A DNA stretch of 64,000 nt from Chaetoderma sp. LZ-2023a (GCA_034401795.1 CM067369.1:184337881-184401880), one strand, 5' to 3'; positions 10,786-22,300 are shown, counted from the first letter of the stretch. Notes: generated by a model from the letters alone, not told the origin. Numbers and translations are program-made.

Positions 10786-11155
10786 TAACTAATCACCATG
10801 GCGACCACAAAGCAACACGTCCACCAACAGACTCAACATGGATTAAATACTTACATGCATGGCGAATCAAACACTGCGTTCTAATGTTTTGACAAATTTT
10901 ACGCCTTTCAACGGAAATAACTCATTTTACTGGATCTCGCTGACACCCTATCTCAGAGATTACACGGTTTAAAGATACCAAAGCTGATGTAAATCCACGC
11001 GTGCGTTCTACAGCTGGACGCATGTACGGGCGCACTCACTTCGGCACCGCCAGTCACAATCACATTCACTATCGTTATATGTGGTCATGTGGACTCGATT
11101 TTAAGAAATATTTCACGACGTGAGGGCGTACATATCACTGATAAACTCAAAAGGA
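10786..11155. other. No recognised feature
   Basis: Unique-looking sequence between the GGCCGCC repeat and an F1 copy. Confidence 0.35.
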
Positions 11156-11522
11156 AATGGACCTTTTCAGTTTTTGCTAAGCCCCGCCAACCTCGAGCCA
11201 AGCTCTACCCACACACAGCTCGTGTTGGGATCGATCGATCACTGAACTCCATGACTATCAATTTCCAGAAAACTATACAGATAAGCTGTTATATATGGCA
11301 GACACGGCACGGCGCACAGTCAACTTAGTTTCAAAATATCCAACAAAATCATTATTAAATAGTAAAGACATACAATTCGTACAACAACACATAGTCCGTC
11401 TTCAATTATGCGTTCGTGACGTACTTAGATACGCCATTCATGACATTATTGATTATGATGTCATTCTACACGTCATGTAGTTAATTAGTCATATGATGGA
11501 TGGATTGAGTGGAAAGGTCTAT
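11156..11522 (+). repeat. F1 CRE-MITE with deleted hairpin arm
   Basis: Ends are ATGGACCTTTTCAG and GTGGAAAGGTCTATT. The left arm of the central hairpin is largely missing (TAAGCTGTTATATATGGCAG). CATACAATTCGTACAACAAC and degenerate CRE sites are retained. Confidence 0.85.
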
Positions 11523-11656
11523 TGTTAAGAATAACGTAATTGATTTCAGACAAGCTTTCGCGCATCAATGTGTTTAATCGGCTCCTGATCAAGTACATTT
11601 ATGTGCGAAAACTTGCTAAGTTAATGAAGTAAATGCTAAGATCTAGGCTACGCTTG

Positions 11657-12010
11657 AATGAACCTTTCAACTTTTCGCTATGCACCGCCCATTTCTAGCT
11701 AAGCTCCACCAACACCTCGCTCGTGTTGGGATCGATCAATCTCTGAACTCCCTGACCAGCAATTTTCAGAAAACTATACAGGTAAGCTGTTGAATAGTTT
11801 GGCAGCAACAGCACCCAGTCAAATTAGTTTCAAAATATTCAACAGCATGTTTATTAAATAGTAGAGACATACAATTCGTACACGTGCCTGACTATTAAGA
11901 GTTAATGCCATGCCTAATACAATCATTTATGACGTAATGATTATGACGGCATCCTACCGCTTAGCTGATTATGACGTCATATGCCGTCATTACTCTGAAA
12001 AGGTTCATTA
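11657..12010 (+). repeat. F1 CRE-MITE with shortened hairpin
   Basis: Ends ATGAACCTTTCAACTTTTC and CTGAAAAGGTTCATT. The hairpin left arm is cut at TTGAATAGTTTGGCAG. CRE variants include an exact TGACGTCA at about 11968. It sits 134 bp from the preceding copy in the same orientation. Confidence 0.85.
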
Positions 12011-12034
12011 GAATCTATCTATCACGGGCCGCGC

Positions 12035-12274
12035 TTAACCCCTTCATAGCGATGCAGGCTAAGATCGACCTCTGTAATCGTCTTAAGGAATGTCCATTTT
12101 CAGCCCATGAGAAAACTATTTTTGAAAATTTATCACTTGAATGACTGGCTCGATGACCAACCCAGTTATTTCAGTGGTAAAGTTTAAAAATTAGTGTTCT
12201 CTTGGCCTGAAAATGGACATTCAATAAGCAAGAATCCTTATATTCTTGACACAATTTAGCCAGTAAAGGATTAA
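12035..12274. repeat. F2 TTAA-MITE, complete
   Basis: It is bounded by TTAACCCCTTCATAG and CAGTAAAGGATTAA. The core GAATGACTGGCTCGATGACC / CCAGTTATTTCAGTGG lies between CTATTTTTGAAAAT and AGTGTTCTCTTGG. Its 240 bp equals the copy at 5438. Confidence 0.8.
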
Positions 12275-12342
12275 TCAACTTTCACTATCCTCAACACGAA
12301 TCACTCTACACTGGAAGGTAAACCGCGACTGTACTACCAATT

Positions 12343-12742
12343 CACCTTTCCAGAGTACCCACCCATCATATGACGTCATAATGAACTGCGTGATGTGTAG
12401 AATGACACCATAATGAATGACGTCATGAATGATGTCGATAAGTACGTCACGAACGCATATTTGAAGACGGTCTATGCGTTGTTGTACAAATTGTTTGCTT
12501 TTAATATTTAATAAATATTTTGTTGAATATTTTGAAACTAATTTGACTGGGCGCTGTTGCTGCCATATGCAGCAAAAGCACCCAGTCAAATTAGTTACAC
12601 AATGCTCACCAGCTTCCATGTATAGTTTTCAGGAAATTGATGGCTAGGGCATTCGGGGGTCGATCAATCCCAACACGGCGAGGTGTGGGTGGAGCTTAGC
12701 TAGTGATGGGCGGGGCATAGCTAAAAACGGAAAGGTCCATTA
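12343..12742 (-). repeat. F1 CRE-MITE, complete
   Basis: Reading from the CRE end: AATTCACCTTTCCAG, TGACGTCATAATGAACTGCG, a full hairpin (GGGCGCTGTTGCTGCC / GCAGCAAAAGCACCC), ATCGATCAATCCC, TGGGCGGGGCATAGC and GGAAAGGTCCATT. One of the best-kept copies, about 400 bp. Confidence 0.9.
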
Positions 12743-13307
12743 AGGCATAGTCGACATTATAGCCGCGTTTCACTAATGAAATCAGCCATGCGTAAAGAAC
12801 ATTATCATACTATTAGATTAGATTAGTTAAAGTTATCATGTTCTAATAACTAGAGAAACATTTAAATACTAAATATGAGATAATTCTTAATTTCTGCGCG
12901 ATTTACCCGGAATGCAATGTCCTGAGGCCATAGTCGTAGTAACTATTAGGCGCAATATTATGTGAGTCTGTTGTGTGTACAGGTGTGCATATTTCAAGCA
13001 ACAAGGGAATATTCGCACGAGCAACTGCCAATCTGTTAGCCAGCTCTTGAGGTGTCACGAGAACTTCACCCTGGGTTTAGAGCAATTCTCTGTCATTCAA
13101 TAAATATATGATATAGAAAAGTTATTAATCAATTACGCCTATACTGGCACGCACGTGCGTGGGCGCGTGCTTATTCACGCTCCTGAGGACATGCACAAGA
13201 GCGGAGATAGACTGTATCTGAGGCAGTTGACTAAAGTTACTTAATACTAGTATTATATTTCTCAATACGGTAGTAAAAATCAAGTCCAATCACAGGTGCG
13301 TATAGTG
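12743..13307. other. No recognised feature
   Basis: Unique AT-rich sequence with a short GCACG/GTGCG run near 13148. Confidence 0.35.
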
Positions 13308-13515
13308 TTAACCCTTTCACGATTGAAATGGCAGTGTCTCCATTTCAAGACAATTTTACGGGGAAAATGTTGAATATTTTGAAACAAATTCGACTGGAAG
13401 TTGTTGCTGCCTAAGGCAGCAACACATCCCAGTCGAATTAGTTTCAAAATGTTGAACAGAATATTCCAGACATCAACATAATTTATTATTTCTGGTCTGA
13501 GGGTCAAAAGGTTAA
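13308..13515. repeat. TTAA-bounded element carrying an F1-type hairpin core
   Basis: The edges TTAACCCTTTCACG and GGTCAAAAGGTTAA look like F2/piggyBac-type ends. The centre (13364-13458), however, is the F1 hairpin: GTTGAATATTTTGAAAC, GACTGGAAGTTGTTGCTGCC / GGCAGCAACACATCCCAGTC. It is a chimera of the two families. Confidence 0.7.
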
Positions 13516-13925
13516 TATTCCGAAGGTGCTCGGTGATATTTCTTTGTACATATAACCGTTTGATCGCGTGTATCCGTTTGATCGCGTTTAGCATTCTTCA
13601 GAGGAGAATAACATAGGCCTATGTCAAGTTATGACGTATGAGCGCAGTCATTCATTCGCCAGCCATTGGCGTGCGCTTCAACGATTATGGTTGCATGGAT
13701 AACGAGAAGAGAGATAATAATGAAAAAGTGTATCAGGCTTGTCTTTTGCGATATAATTTTCTTTTCATTTTATTAATTACGTTTGGTGCGTGGTCCATTT
13801 AATCATTTAGGAGTACGGAGTGCTCTGGACACATAGTCGTCATTCAATATGTGTTCTGGCATAGATTTGATTTGAATTCTACGACGGATTTTTGTGTAAA
13901 ATTGACAAAGGAAAGCTAAAAAAAG

Positions 13926-14440
13926 TCAAGCCACGTCACAAATGAATGCTCTGTGGACGGAGGGGTTGAGTGGTATGGCGGTTCCCCCTCTCAGCTGTGG
14001 GAGACGAGTGGCCGGCGTTAGGAACGAGGTGGTCCCGTTGCCAGGCATCACGAGCTCGGCTACGGTCGACATCGTCCAGGTGGTCGAAGCTTCTGATCGG
14101 AAGACGGAACAAGTCACTTCTCGAGTGGGCGTGTGCGCTGCTCATCGCTTGCGACCACCATCCCCCACCCGGCACACTCTTCCTCTTGTCTCCATACAAA
14201 CGTTTGCAGACCAGAAGCAGCTGCTCCATCTATGGATGATCGTGTGTCCTGCTGTATATGAACGGACTCGAGGCCTATCTCCAGGTTGAACTCGATCACA
14301 CTGTCTGGGTGGTCTTGACGAGATGCGATACTGGTTAGCGGCGGATCTCCTTTCAAATCCATTATTCCAAAGAGACCAGAAGGAAGCTGAAGTGTCAGTG
14401 GAATCAAAGGAATGATGAGTCTGCTTGCCAAAAGCAAGGT
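13926..14440. other. GC-rich island with overlapping open frames, unidentified
   Basis: Clearly richer in GC than its surroundings. Long open frames run on both strands: plus 13942-14289 (115 codons) and minus 14114-14437 (107 codons), plus others. The minus frame (IPLTLQLPSGLFGIMDLKGD onward) has a protein-like composition, but I recognise no domain and see no convincing splice sites. It may be a host exon, a decayed retroelement ORF, or chance openness from base composition. Confidence 0.25.
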
Positions 14441-14948
14441 CTATGAGCCGGCTTGTTCCTCCTCATGTCAGGTTTTAAGTTTCAAGGGTTTTGGTTTGTG
14501 GATTCTGTGACAATTAGATATATGAGAGGTTATAAGGACATTAGCGTAAACTATATACGAAAGATGCCCATTCTTTCCTAAGCGGATCCTGTGAACGAAG
14601 AACTAACCTTTCGGTATATAGAATGCATGGCCCCCCTACAGCATGAGGTTTGTGCGTTCCAAATTATGGCATATTTTATACCTTCTGGGCCACAATTCAC
14701 CAACTACAGGTCTTTGTGTACGTAAACTAACAATTCTAATGGATTAATCCTGTGTGCCTGTTTTATGCATTACGGCCTAGCGCTATCCTACATTTTAGGG
14801 TATGTTTGTAGAAGTGACTGCGAGCAGCAACAACACTCCAATTATGTGAGGCCGAATCCTACCCATATCCACAACAGAGACACTGCACGCTTCACACTGG
14901 CTTGCACTGTACAGTGGCATGAACCATCGCCAAGAGGAACAGATACGG
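14441..14948. other. No recognised feature
   Basis: Unique-looking sequence. The open frame at 14765-15043 runs into the trinucleotide repeat and is not supported. Confidence 0.35.

Positions 14949-14998
<50 letters not shown>
14949..14998. repeat. (AAT)n microsatellite
   Basis: About 16 uninterrupted AAT units. It is followed by CGTTATTTATTGAGGGTAGC, which resembles the minus-strand 3' end of a non-LTR element with a trinucleotide tail; that reading is tentative. Confidence 0.9.
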
Positions 14999-15457
14999 CG
15001 TTATTTATTGAGGGTAGCACTTCAAGTACACGGCCTGATCTAGCAGAGGCCCTCATTAACATATATACAAATTTTTATATATAATATGTACAAATTTATA
15101 CATCTATGTACAGACAAGGAACTTAGGGAATCTATTTCTTATAATCATATAATATTCTGAATGTATTAAGAGTAATTTGAACAAAAGCTACTGATGCTTT
15201 CAACAGCAGCAAACTTTCAATCAAATTAGCATTGCTATATTCAGCATTGTAAAGTAAATTCCTTTCTTTTCTGCTGAAATGCTTTGGAAACAATGCAAGA
15301 AATAGAAATAACGATATTTTTATGTGCTAAAATATAGAAACTAATTCTCAATTTCGTAGACAAATACAGCTAAGCACATTATAACATACGATTATACATA
15401 CATACAGAAACAATAGATTTAGTAAAATTATTATCATTACCCACGCCGTCGAATGTT
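14999..15457. other. Possible retrotransposon 3' UTR remnant
   Basis: AGGGTAGCACTTCAAG...GGCCTGATCTAGCAGAGGCC next to an (AAT)n tail suggests a minus-strand LINE 3' end, but no coding remnant is seen. The rest is AT-rich. Confidence 0.2.
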
Positions 15458-15788
15458 TTAACCCTTTAGTGACTAAATTTGTCAGGAAAACCTCGATTAG
15501 GTCTATCTATTGTGAAATGTCCGTTTCCAGAACAAGACAATGCCATTCTTGGAAATTTACCACCGGAAAGACTGGCCCGATTATCGCGCCTGTCATTCCT
15601 GTCATAAATTTTCAAAAATAGTCCTCTGGACTGCAAATGGTCATTTCTCTAGCCGATTTTATGGGCTTGTTTCTAGGCTTGTGCATTTATGGGTCAAAGA
15701 GCGGAAGAATCACCAAATTTGACATAGCACTTCATAATGTAGGATAAAATCAGAAGGTTCAATCGAAGGTTTGTATCTTAAAGGTTAA
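15458..15788. repeat. F2 TTAA-MITE, long or interrupted copy
   Basis: The left edge is TTAACCCTTTAGTGAC. The core ACCGGAAAGACTGGCCCGAT / CTGTCATTCCTGTCATAAAT and CTCTGGACTGCAAATGG are clear. The right edge is less sure: GGTTAACC at 15783 is the nearest TTAA. Confidence 0.65.
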
Positions 15789-16299
15789 CCAGGCATATAT
15801 AGTTTACTGAAATTAAGAACTCACCAAAGCACATGCACTCCCAATCACACACACTCACTTCCACACGCACATGAACTCATGTACATACACTCCCGTGGGT
15901 TTACATCCAATATAGTAGGTCTACGCCGACATCTAACCATTTCAACACTAGTATTAGAACTCAAGGCATGCTATTAAGCTGTTGCATATCTTAAGCAAAA
16001 TTTGAATGAAAGGTCTTGATACCTTCGGCAGCAACACTATCCAGTCAAATTAGTATCACAATTATACAGCAAGGGAACCTATTTTGTGTCTACATTTCGT
16101 GCTCTAATGATAAAGGATCGGGAAAGTTGAAAAATATACGATAGATATATTCATCACAAAGTAAGCATATGGCCCGTAAGTGTGCACAATCACATAATAA
16201 TGTGACGGACAATAGTATAATACAATTTCATAATGCATACACAAACCTATTTACATTAGGAGAAGTATTTTCCATGCATGTACTATATGACTATCCTGA
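15789..16299. other. Mostly unassigned; short F1 hairpin scrap
   Basis: CACACACTC-rich stretch at about 15845-15890. At 16028-16062, GGCAGCAACACTATCCAGTC and AAATTAGTATCACAAT are a lone F1 right hairpin arm. Nothing else is identified. Confidence 0.4.
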
Positions 16300-16309
16300 A
16301 ACTCTAACC

Positions 16310-16470
16310 TTTGGATTGGTGATATGTGAAATGGTCATTTGCTGGTCCGGAGGAGTGTTTACGACAATTGGACACAGGAATGATTGACTCGGTTACTGAG
16401 CCAGTCATTCCAGTGCTCCATTGTCGGAAACACTCCTCTCCTAGGCCGCCAATGTCCTTTCATTGTATGT
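16310..16470. repeat. F2 MITE core, TTAA ends lost
   Basis: GGAATGATTGACTCGGTTAC pairs with TGAGCCAGTCATTCCAGTG, flanked by the extra inverted pair GGAGGAGTGTTTACGACA / TCGGAAACACTCCTCTCC. It is a longer perfect stem than in other copies. Confidence 0.7.
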
Positions 16471-16597
16471 TTAAGGTTCTCTTTTTTTTTATTGTAATAA
16501 ATGTATTTAGAGAAAAGGATCTTGTGGCATGCTCGTTTAACACACAAATATCCTTTTCAAATAGAAATATTACATAACGGTAGTTAAATTAGCGAGC

Positions 16598-16637
16598 GTG
16601 CGAGTGAGCGAGCGAGCGAAAGAGGGAGAGAGAGAGG

Positions 16638-16683
<46 letters not shown>

Positions 16684-16722
16684 GAGAGATAGAGAGGAGA
16701 GAGAGAGAGAGAGAGAGAGAGA

Positions 16723-16762
<40 letters not shown>
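16598..16762. repeat. (GA)n microsatellite with GCGA lead-in
   Basis: GAGCGAGCGAGCG, then about 140 bp of imperfect GA. The overlapping open frames (Arg-Glu or Leu-Ser repeats) are artefacts. Confidence 0.95.
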
Positions 16763-16763
<1 letters not shown>

Positions 16764-17063
16764 CAAACGAGAGAGCCTTTATACATGATATCACAAAGAA
16801 CTATTAGCATTACATTGCTAGATAGATGGGTGTAAACAATTGCATTAAGCGCATGAAATGACTGAATGTAGTAGCAACCCTCCAATTATGCAAGTCCTAG
16901 CTAAGACAATGGCGCAGGCGTATTGGATTTCTCCTTCATACACATTTTTAGCCAGATCTTCACATTAATGGAATTTCTGCAAGCAAGCAATTTACAGTTG
17001 GTTTCGGTCTAGCTCTAGACGTACATATACGCTGATATAGGCCTACATACCGATATTAATCGT
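16763..17063. other. No recognised feature
   Basis: Short unique interval between the (GA)n tract and an F2 copy. Confidence 0.35.
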
Positions 17064-17265
17064 TTAACTCTCGAATTTGCTCATCTCATAGAAAATTTCC
17101 ATTTACAGACGAAGAGAAGACTATTTTTGACAATTTACCACTGGAATGACTGGCTCGGTTATCGAGCCAGTCATTCCAGTGGTGAATTTTCAAAAATAAT
17201 AATCTTCTCTTGGTCTGCAAATTCAAATTTCTCAAGACCACTGCGGAGACTATTTAAGGGGTTAA
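17064..17265. repeat. F2 TTAA-MITE, complete
   Basis: TTAACTCTCGAATTTGCTC at the left and AAGGGGTTAA at the right. The core ACCACTGGAATGACTGGCTC GG / CGAGCCAGTCATTCCAGTGG is nearly perfect, and CTTCTCTTGGTCTGCAAA marks the right flank. Confidence 0.85.
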
Positions 17266-18260
17266 TATTATGCAATTTTATGGATTGTAGCCATGAAAAT
17301 TGAATGTACGTTCCTTAACCTAAATCCGGCAACGAACAACACGCGATCACCGCCCTGGAGGATTTTCACAACAAACGTGGATCTGCGTTCTAAATTTCTA
17401 ATCATGGTGACTGTATATGATCTGTTGTGTAGCTTCAAGTGACAGGTGTGCTTTACATTATGCCACAGAAAAACGCGTGAATTGATTTTGTACCGTATCA
17501 CACGGTAGACGCATTTAACACGGCACAAAAGGTTTAGCAAAAGATTAATTATAAGTTGTATAATACACGCCTATTTTCAGATTAAATAAATTTGACATCT
17601 TTTATGGCTGACAGGGGTGCAAACACGATATTCCCGGAGACGTGTTGGTGTGGGGCGTTAAATGAATAAGGTATGGATCCGTGATCGGGAAACACGCATC
17701 CATTTAGTTAATGGTGCGTGCTTGCGCGCGTGCGTGCGTGCTTGGGTGTGAGAGTGACTGTGGATGTGTTTCTAGGGATCAACCACCAGGGAACTTCTGA
17801 AAATCTAGATGATCACATATGATATCACCCTCGTTTAATTTTTAAATGAAAATATTGCCCAACCTGCTGTAGAGGTCTCCTGGAACAATTGTATTTTAAT
17901 AAATATTGTAATCTTAAAGTTTAGTGAGACCGAACGTTTACACCATAAGGTCCATCCAGCAAAGTTGGTAAAAATTAGACAAGCGGTTCAGGGCCTTGAA
18001 ATACATGATTTCATGGAAATCTCAGAAAATACAAAATGGCTCCGCGCAAATTACCTAATCAGATTTGTGTTTAAATGTTAGATAGTTACAGTGTAGTCCG
18101 AGTCTGCGTTGACGTTCAACCGGCACAGAAACAGATATTTGGATAGATGAATCGGTTAGATTGTTTATTAAATTCAAATTGCTCTTTGCTTTCGGCCAAT
18201 CTGATTAGACGATTTTCTCCAATGCGGAAAATCTGGATGCCGAACAGGGCAGGCACACAC

Positions 18261-18293
<33 letters not shown>

Positions 18294-18374
18294 CGCGTTC
18301 ATAAATTAGTCTACACTGTATCTATAACGGTCGTTCCGATGCTAAATCACATTCAACCGTCTGATATGCACAAT
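17266..18374. other. No confident gene; short simple repeats
   Basis: A minus frame at 17268-17540 (90 codons) has no motif I know. GTGCGTGCGTGC lies near 17720 and ACGCACACGCACAC at 18253-18295. The rest is unique AT-rich DNA. Confidence 0.35.
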
Positions 18375-18601
18375 TTAACATTTTAGCACTCATATCAGCC
18401 AAAAACGGCTTCTGCAGTGGTCTTGAGAAATGATCGAGAAGGCAATTTTTGAAAATTTAACACTGGAATAACCGGCTTGATAACAGAACCAGTCATTCCA
18501 GTGGTAAATTTTCAAAAATCGCCTTCTCTTGGTCTGCAAAAGGACATTTTCTTTGAGAAAATTGAAATTTGTTTTAACAAATTCAAGGGGTAAAGGGTTA
18601 A
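18375..18601. repeat. F2 TTAA-MITE, complete
   Basis: TTAACATTTTAGCAC to GGTAAAGGGTTAA. The core AACACTGGAATAACCGGCTT / CAGTCATTCCAGTGGTAAAT is present, with TTCTCTTGGTCTGCAAAAGG. Confidence 0.8.
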
Positions 18602-18609
18602 ATAGACAA

Positions 18610-18760
18610 CGGATGCTATTAAATTACAGTAGCCTAATCACCATGACATTTACAAAAATAGCATTCTCTTGTCAGGCCAACAGGGGAATATTTTTTGAAA
18701 ATTTACAACTAAAATGACTGGCTCGGTTATTGCAAATGGACATTAATTAAGACGACTGTA
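18610..18760. repeat. F2 MITE fragment
   Basis: TTTACAAAAATAGCATTCTC and AATTTACAACTAAAATGACT, then GGCTCGGTTATTGCAAATGG: the core is fused to the outer flank, so half of the hairpin is deleted. Confidence 0.6.
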
Positions 18761-19655
18761 TCACTCTAGCGTAGATGGTACCGAATTTGTCTCTTCGTTG
18801 CCCTGCGTACCCCATAAAAAAAACCCTTAAATTTTTGGGGTTTAAAGCGTGAGCACCCCACCCACCCACCCCCACATCCTTAAGAGCGGGCACTAGGATG
18901 TAACCTACGTAGCAGTAGTGGGTAATCGATCCCTGATATCTTCATTATATTGGTCGATGGTGGGTGTCGTAAAATAATTGGCATTATAGCTATAGCAATA
19001 GGCCAAATTTACTTTCGCAGTCTAGTATCTGGTAGCTCTATGGGCAGGTCATTTTCGATAAATTTGATGGAATACCAGAACGCGTAACGTGGTCATATGA
19101 CCATGAACGCGTGATAATTTTCTCACTTCTGATAGCCATTAAATACATCTTATTTTAGCTATTTTTAGCCATCAAATACATCTTATTTTAGCTAATTTTC
19201 ATGTAAATGAATATTTTTCAACAATTTCTTCGAGATGACAGTACCAGTGCTATACCAAGAATGTACTGTGCAACTATCTAAGAAATCTGTAAGGGGTTTG
19301 TGCCTTATTTAAAAAAAAAATGCTACCTAGATGTAAAAGGTGTTTATATTTTGATAGATGTCACACCAGCGCCATCTGGTGCCTTTTATAGTCAATGTGG
19401 GCCTTTAACTAACCTTTAACTATGGCATAATCCTAGTGGGAGTAAGAATTACCCCCCTTGTAAGTATGGTTAACCTTCTATGAGTGGGATAGGGCCTACA
19501 ATCATAACCCACTCTCTCGGTTGAAAAGTGTTCAAATTTGGTACAAAATATACATTTGTAGGGTTTCAGGTTACAGTTGGCTAAGTGGCAAGGATGATTG
19601 CTCGTTAAAGTTGTGCATCACTCATGTACCCACTTATGGTGGCCACTTATGGCAT
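18761..19655. other. No gene; small tandem repeat
   Basis: About 34 bp is tandemly doubled at 19130-19197 (AAATACATCTTATTTTAGCT twice). The remainder, including a C-rich patch at 18853-18873, has no recognised feature. Confidence 0.4.
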
Positions 19656-19659
19656 CCAT

Positions 19660-19887
19660 TATGCCTATGGCAACCACAGATTCAGGTCAAAATAGTTTCA
19701 AAATATTCAACAGAATGTTTAATAAATAGCAAAACATACAATTTGTGTAACTTGATGGACTATTAAGCGTTTAAGACGGACTAAATCGCCTCATTCATGA
19801 CGTAATTGATTATGACGTCAACATACATGTGACTAGTTTGATTATGACGTCATATGATTGACTGAGCAACTGGATTCATCAATTGCA
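19660..19887 (+). repeat. F1 MITE 3' half
   Basis: It runs from AATAGTTTCAAAATATTCAA to the end variant CTGGATTCATCAATT. Two exact TGACGTCA sites lie at about 19813 and 19846, roughly 33 bp apart. Confidence 0.8.
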
Positions 19888-19965
19888 CATGGTGTAGCCT
19901 AGTATCAGCCAATATGTATCATCAGACCACAAATGATACATTAGTTATGATAGGGTATGTTCTGT

Positions 19966-20060
19966 TGACTATTTTGAAACTAATTTGACTGGGAGCTGTT
20001 CCTGCCATAGACATCAACAGATTCCAGTCGAATTAATTTCAAAATATTCACCAGATTTAG
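19966..20060. repeat. Stand-alone F1-type hairpin core
   Basis: CTGTTGACTATTTTGAAACT, ACTGGGAGCTGTTCCTGCC / GACATCAACAGATTCCAGTC, and AATTTCAAAATATTCACCAG, without F1 ends. GGTTAAAGGGTTA at about 20104 may be the right end of a TTAA-type carrier. Confidence 0.65.
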
Positions 20061-20966
20061 AGTATTATTGGTTTTCTTTATATTGAAACACAGGAATATG
20101 AATGGTTAAAGGGTTACTACTATGCATTTGCTATACGGTAAATAGGTCAAGAGGTCAACTAATGGTAGTTCAATAAGGCCGTGTGTGGTATCTTTATGAC
20201 CCGCCACCATTATGTGCGATTATGTGCGATCACAGACATGTTTTTAAAAAACGGTATATAATTATGACACACAGCTATTTCGTAAGTACGTGCGTATGTT
20301 CATCTCTGTCCTTTGTCCGAACAATGCTAGTTTATAAGATAACCACATCTCCAAGGATTTGACAATGTGTCAACTGAACTGGTACAATTATTTAAGCGTG
20401 ATAGTCTATTGGTCACTGGGGTCTGATAAAGCTGTATATCTAAAAAGGACCTTGTCTATTAGCTACATGCTAATTGGTGCGTGTCGGTTCATCGATAATC
20501 GAATTTGCTTGCATCCTGTAATTATAGTAAGGGACAACGTTAAACAATTTACCCTTAGACTGAATACTATGTGCATCGCATTTGCACTCAATGCACAATC
20601 TACATAGTGGATGTCAATACATCAATTCAGGAGACTGTACAGTCCACGAGTCAGAGCCTACTCTGACAGCTTACCGCCGACCCGTCATGTGTATTCAAAA
20701 ATCTACCACATGGCTGGTTGAGAGTCGGACACATGGCCACTTTGTACACTTCGGTTGCCATTGGAGTCACGCGACTATAAAGGTTCTCACCCGCTATTGA
20801 CTGACTTGACGGTAAAAGAGTGAACAATACTACATAAATTATCCCCTAACCCAAGCCTACAGTGTAATACAAAGGCAAATAGCCATGTGACGTAATTACA
20901 AACAGTCAGCTCTATTAGGAAGCACATCTGTGGTGAATTGATTCTTACGCTCGAATGGGTGCGCAG
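20061..20966. other. No recognised feature
   Basis: Frames at 20359-20607 and 20582-20800 are open but show no domain, splice context or repeat match that I can name. Confidence 0.35.
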
Positions 20967-21208
20967 TTAACCCTTCCGTGACGAAGCAGACCAAAACTGG
21001 CTTCTGAAGTGGTCATGATGATTGTCCATTTGTCGGTAAATAGGATCAAATTTGTGAAAGTCTACCACTGGAATGACTGGCTCGATAATCGAGCCAATCA
21101 TTTCAGTGGTAAATTCTAAAAAAAATAGTATTCCATTGACCTGCAAATAAACATTCAATAAACATATATTTAAATTCGTTCCTCTAAATTTAGTCACAAA
21201 ATTGTTAA
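20967..21208. repeat. F2 TTAA-MITE, complete
   Basis: TTAACCCTTCCGTGACG to CAAAATTGTTAA. The core ACTGGAATGACTGGCTCGAT / ATCGAGCCAATCATTTCAGT is clear. Confidence 0.8.
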
Positions 21209-21640
21209 TATTTGCTGTAAAATGATATATAAATCGTATGCGTTGTAGAAGCATGGGTTTGTCTTATAGATCCATGGGTATGATTGATGATGCCAACTCA
21301 AAGTAGTTAATAAAACCAATATTTTACCAACTAGCCTATATTTATATTCGTGTGGGTTTAGAGTTACGCAACAATAATTGATGACTCCAATCTGTCACTC
21401 AAGTATATGAAGCCATAGTAAATAAATAGGCCTGTGTAAATTCACTTGTCCCCATATGTCACTCTGTAACCTGGGTGTAATAAACTATCTATCTATCTAC
21501 TATCTATCATAGCTAACTGTGGATTCATCCCTTGTTACTCAAGCAGATGTATATTACGTAATATCTGTCAGTATTAGTCATTTCAACCGGCGAGACAGTC
21601 AGGAAGCTGACCGCGCTCCATTTAGAGAAGTGGATGAAAA
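21209..21640. other. No gene; (CTAT)n tract
   Basis: CTATCTATCTATCTACTATC at 21486-21509 follows GGTGTAATAAA, which could be the tail of a short retroelement. Otherwise unassigned. Confidence 0.35.
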
Positions 21641-21641
21641 A

Positions 21642-21741
21642 ATGGAGGAATCCAGTTTTAGCCATGCCCCGACCATCCCCAGTTAAGCTTCAGCCACGGT
21701 TCGCCCGTGTTGGAATCGATCGATCCCTGAACTCACACTTA
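21642..21741 (+). repeat. F1 MITE 5' end fragment (GGAGGAATCC end type)
   Basis: AATGGAGGAATCCAGTTTTA, CCATGCCCCGACCATCC, TTGGAATCGATCGATCCC and TGAACTC, then F1 similarity stops. The inverted matching end (ATAAAACTGGATTCCTCAATT) is at about 22275-22299, so a younger F1 copy may sit inside an older one. Confidence 0.7.
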
Positions 21742-21810
21742 TTATTTGTTGCGCTATCTTAATTCATTTGACCAATTCGACCAGTAATACCTTTATCTAG
21801 TGCTAGAGTC

Positions 21811-22184
21811 ATGGATGAATCAGGTTTTAGCTACGCCACACCCATCTCTAGCTAAGCTCCAAGCACACTTCGCCGTGTTGGGGTCGATCAATCACTAAAC
21901 TCCTTGACTATTAGTTGCCAGAAAACTACACACGTGAGTGACTGGGTGATGTTGCTGCCTACAGCGTACAGTCAAATTAGTTTCAAAATATTCAACAGCA
22001 TGTTTATTAAATAGTAGACACAATCCATACAACAACGCTTAGTCCGTAGTCAATTAAGCGTTCGTGACGAACATATCTACATATATCTACATGTTCTATG
22101 CCGTTATTTATTATGACGTCATCACACATGTCACGTAGTTGATTATGACGTCATATCGTTGATGGATAAACTGGAAAGGTCCAT
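21811..22184 (+). repeat. F1 CRE-MITE, complete, mixed ends
   Basis: The left end is the ATGGATGAATC type and the right end the CTGGAAAGGTCCATT type. The hairpin is shortened (GTGACTGGGTGATGTTGCTG / CAGCGTACAGTCAAATTAG). Two exact TGACGTCA sites lie at about 22113 and 22146. Confidence 0.85.
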
Positions 22185-22249
22185 TTATTTGACCATTTCG
22201 TTCAGAAATTAAGAGCAGACGTGTGGGATTAGAGAAGCGACATCACTCG

Positions 22250-22300
22250 GTAGAGGTTAGCTAGAGATGGGCGGGTCGTCGATAAAACTGGATTCCTCAA
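22250..22300 (-). repeat. F1 MITE solo end
   Basis: TAGCTAGAGATGGGCGGGTC followed by ATAAAACTGGATTCCTCAATT is the inverted form of an F1 5' end. See the fragment at 21642. Confidence 0.65.

Noticed and set aside
16570..16885. Leu/Ser and Arg/Glu repeat ORFs
   Set aside because: Artefacts of the (GA)n microsatellite.
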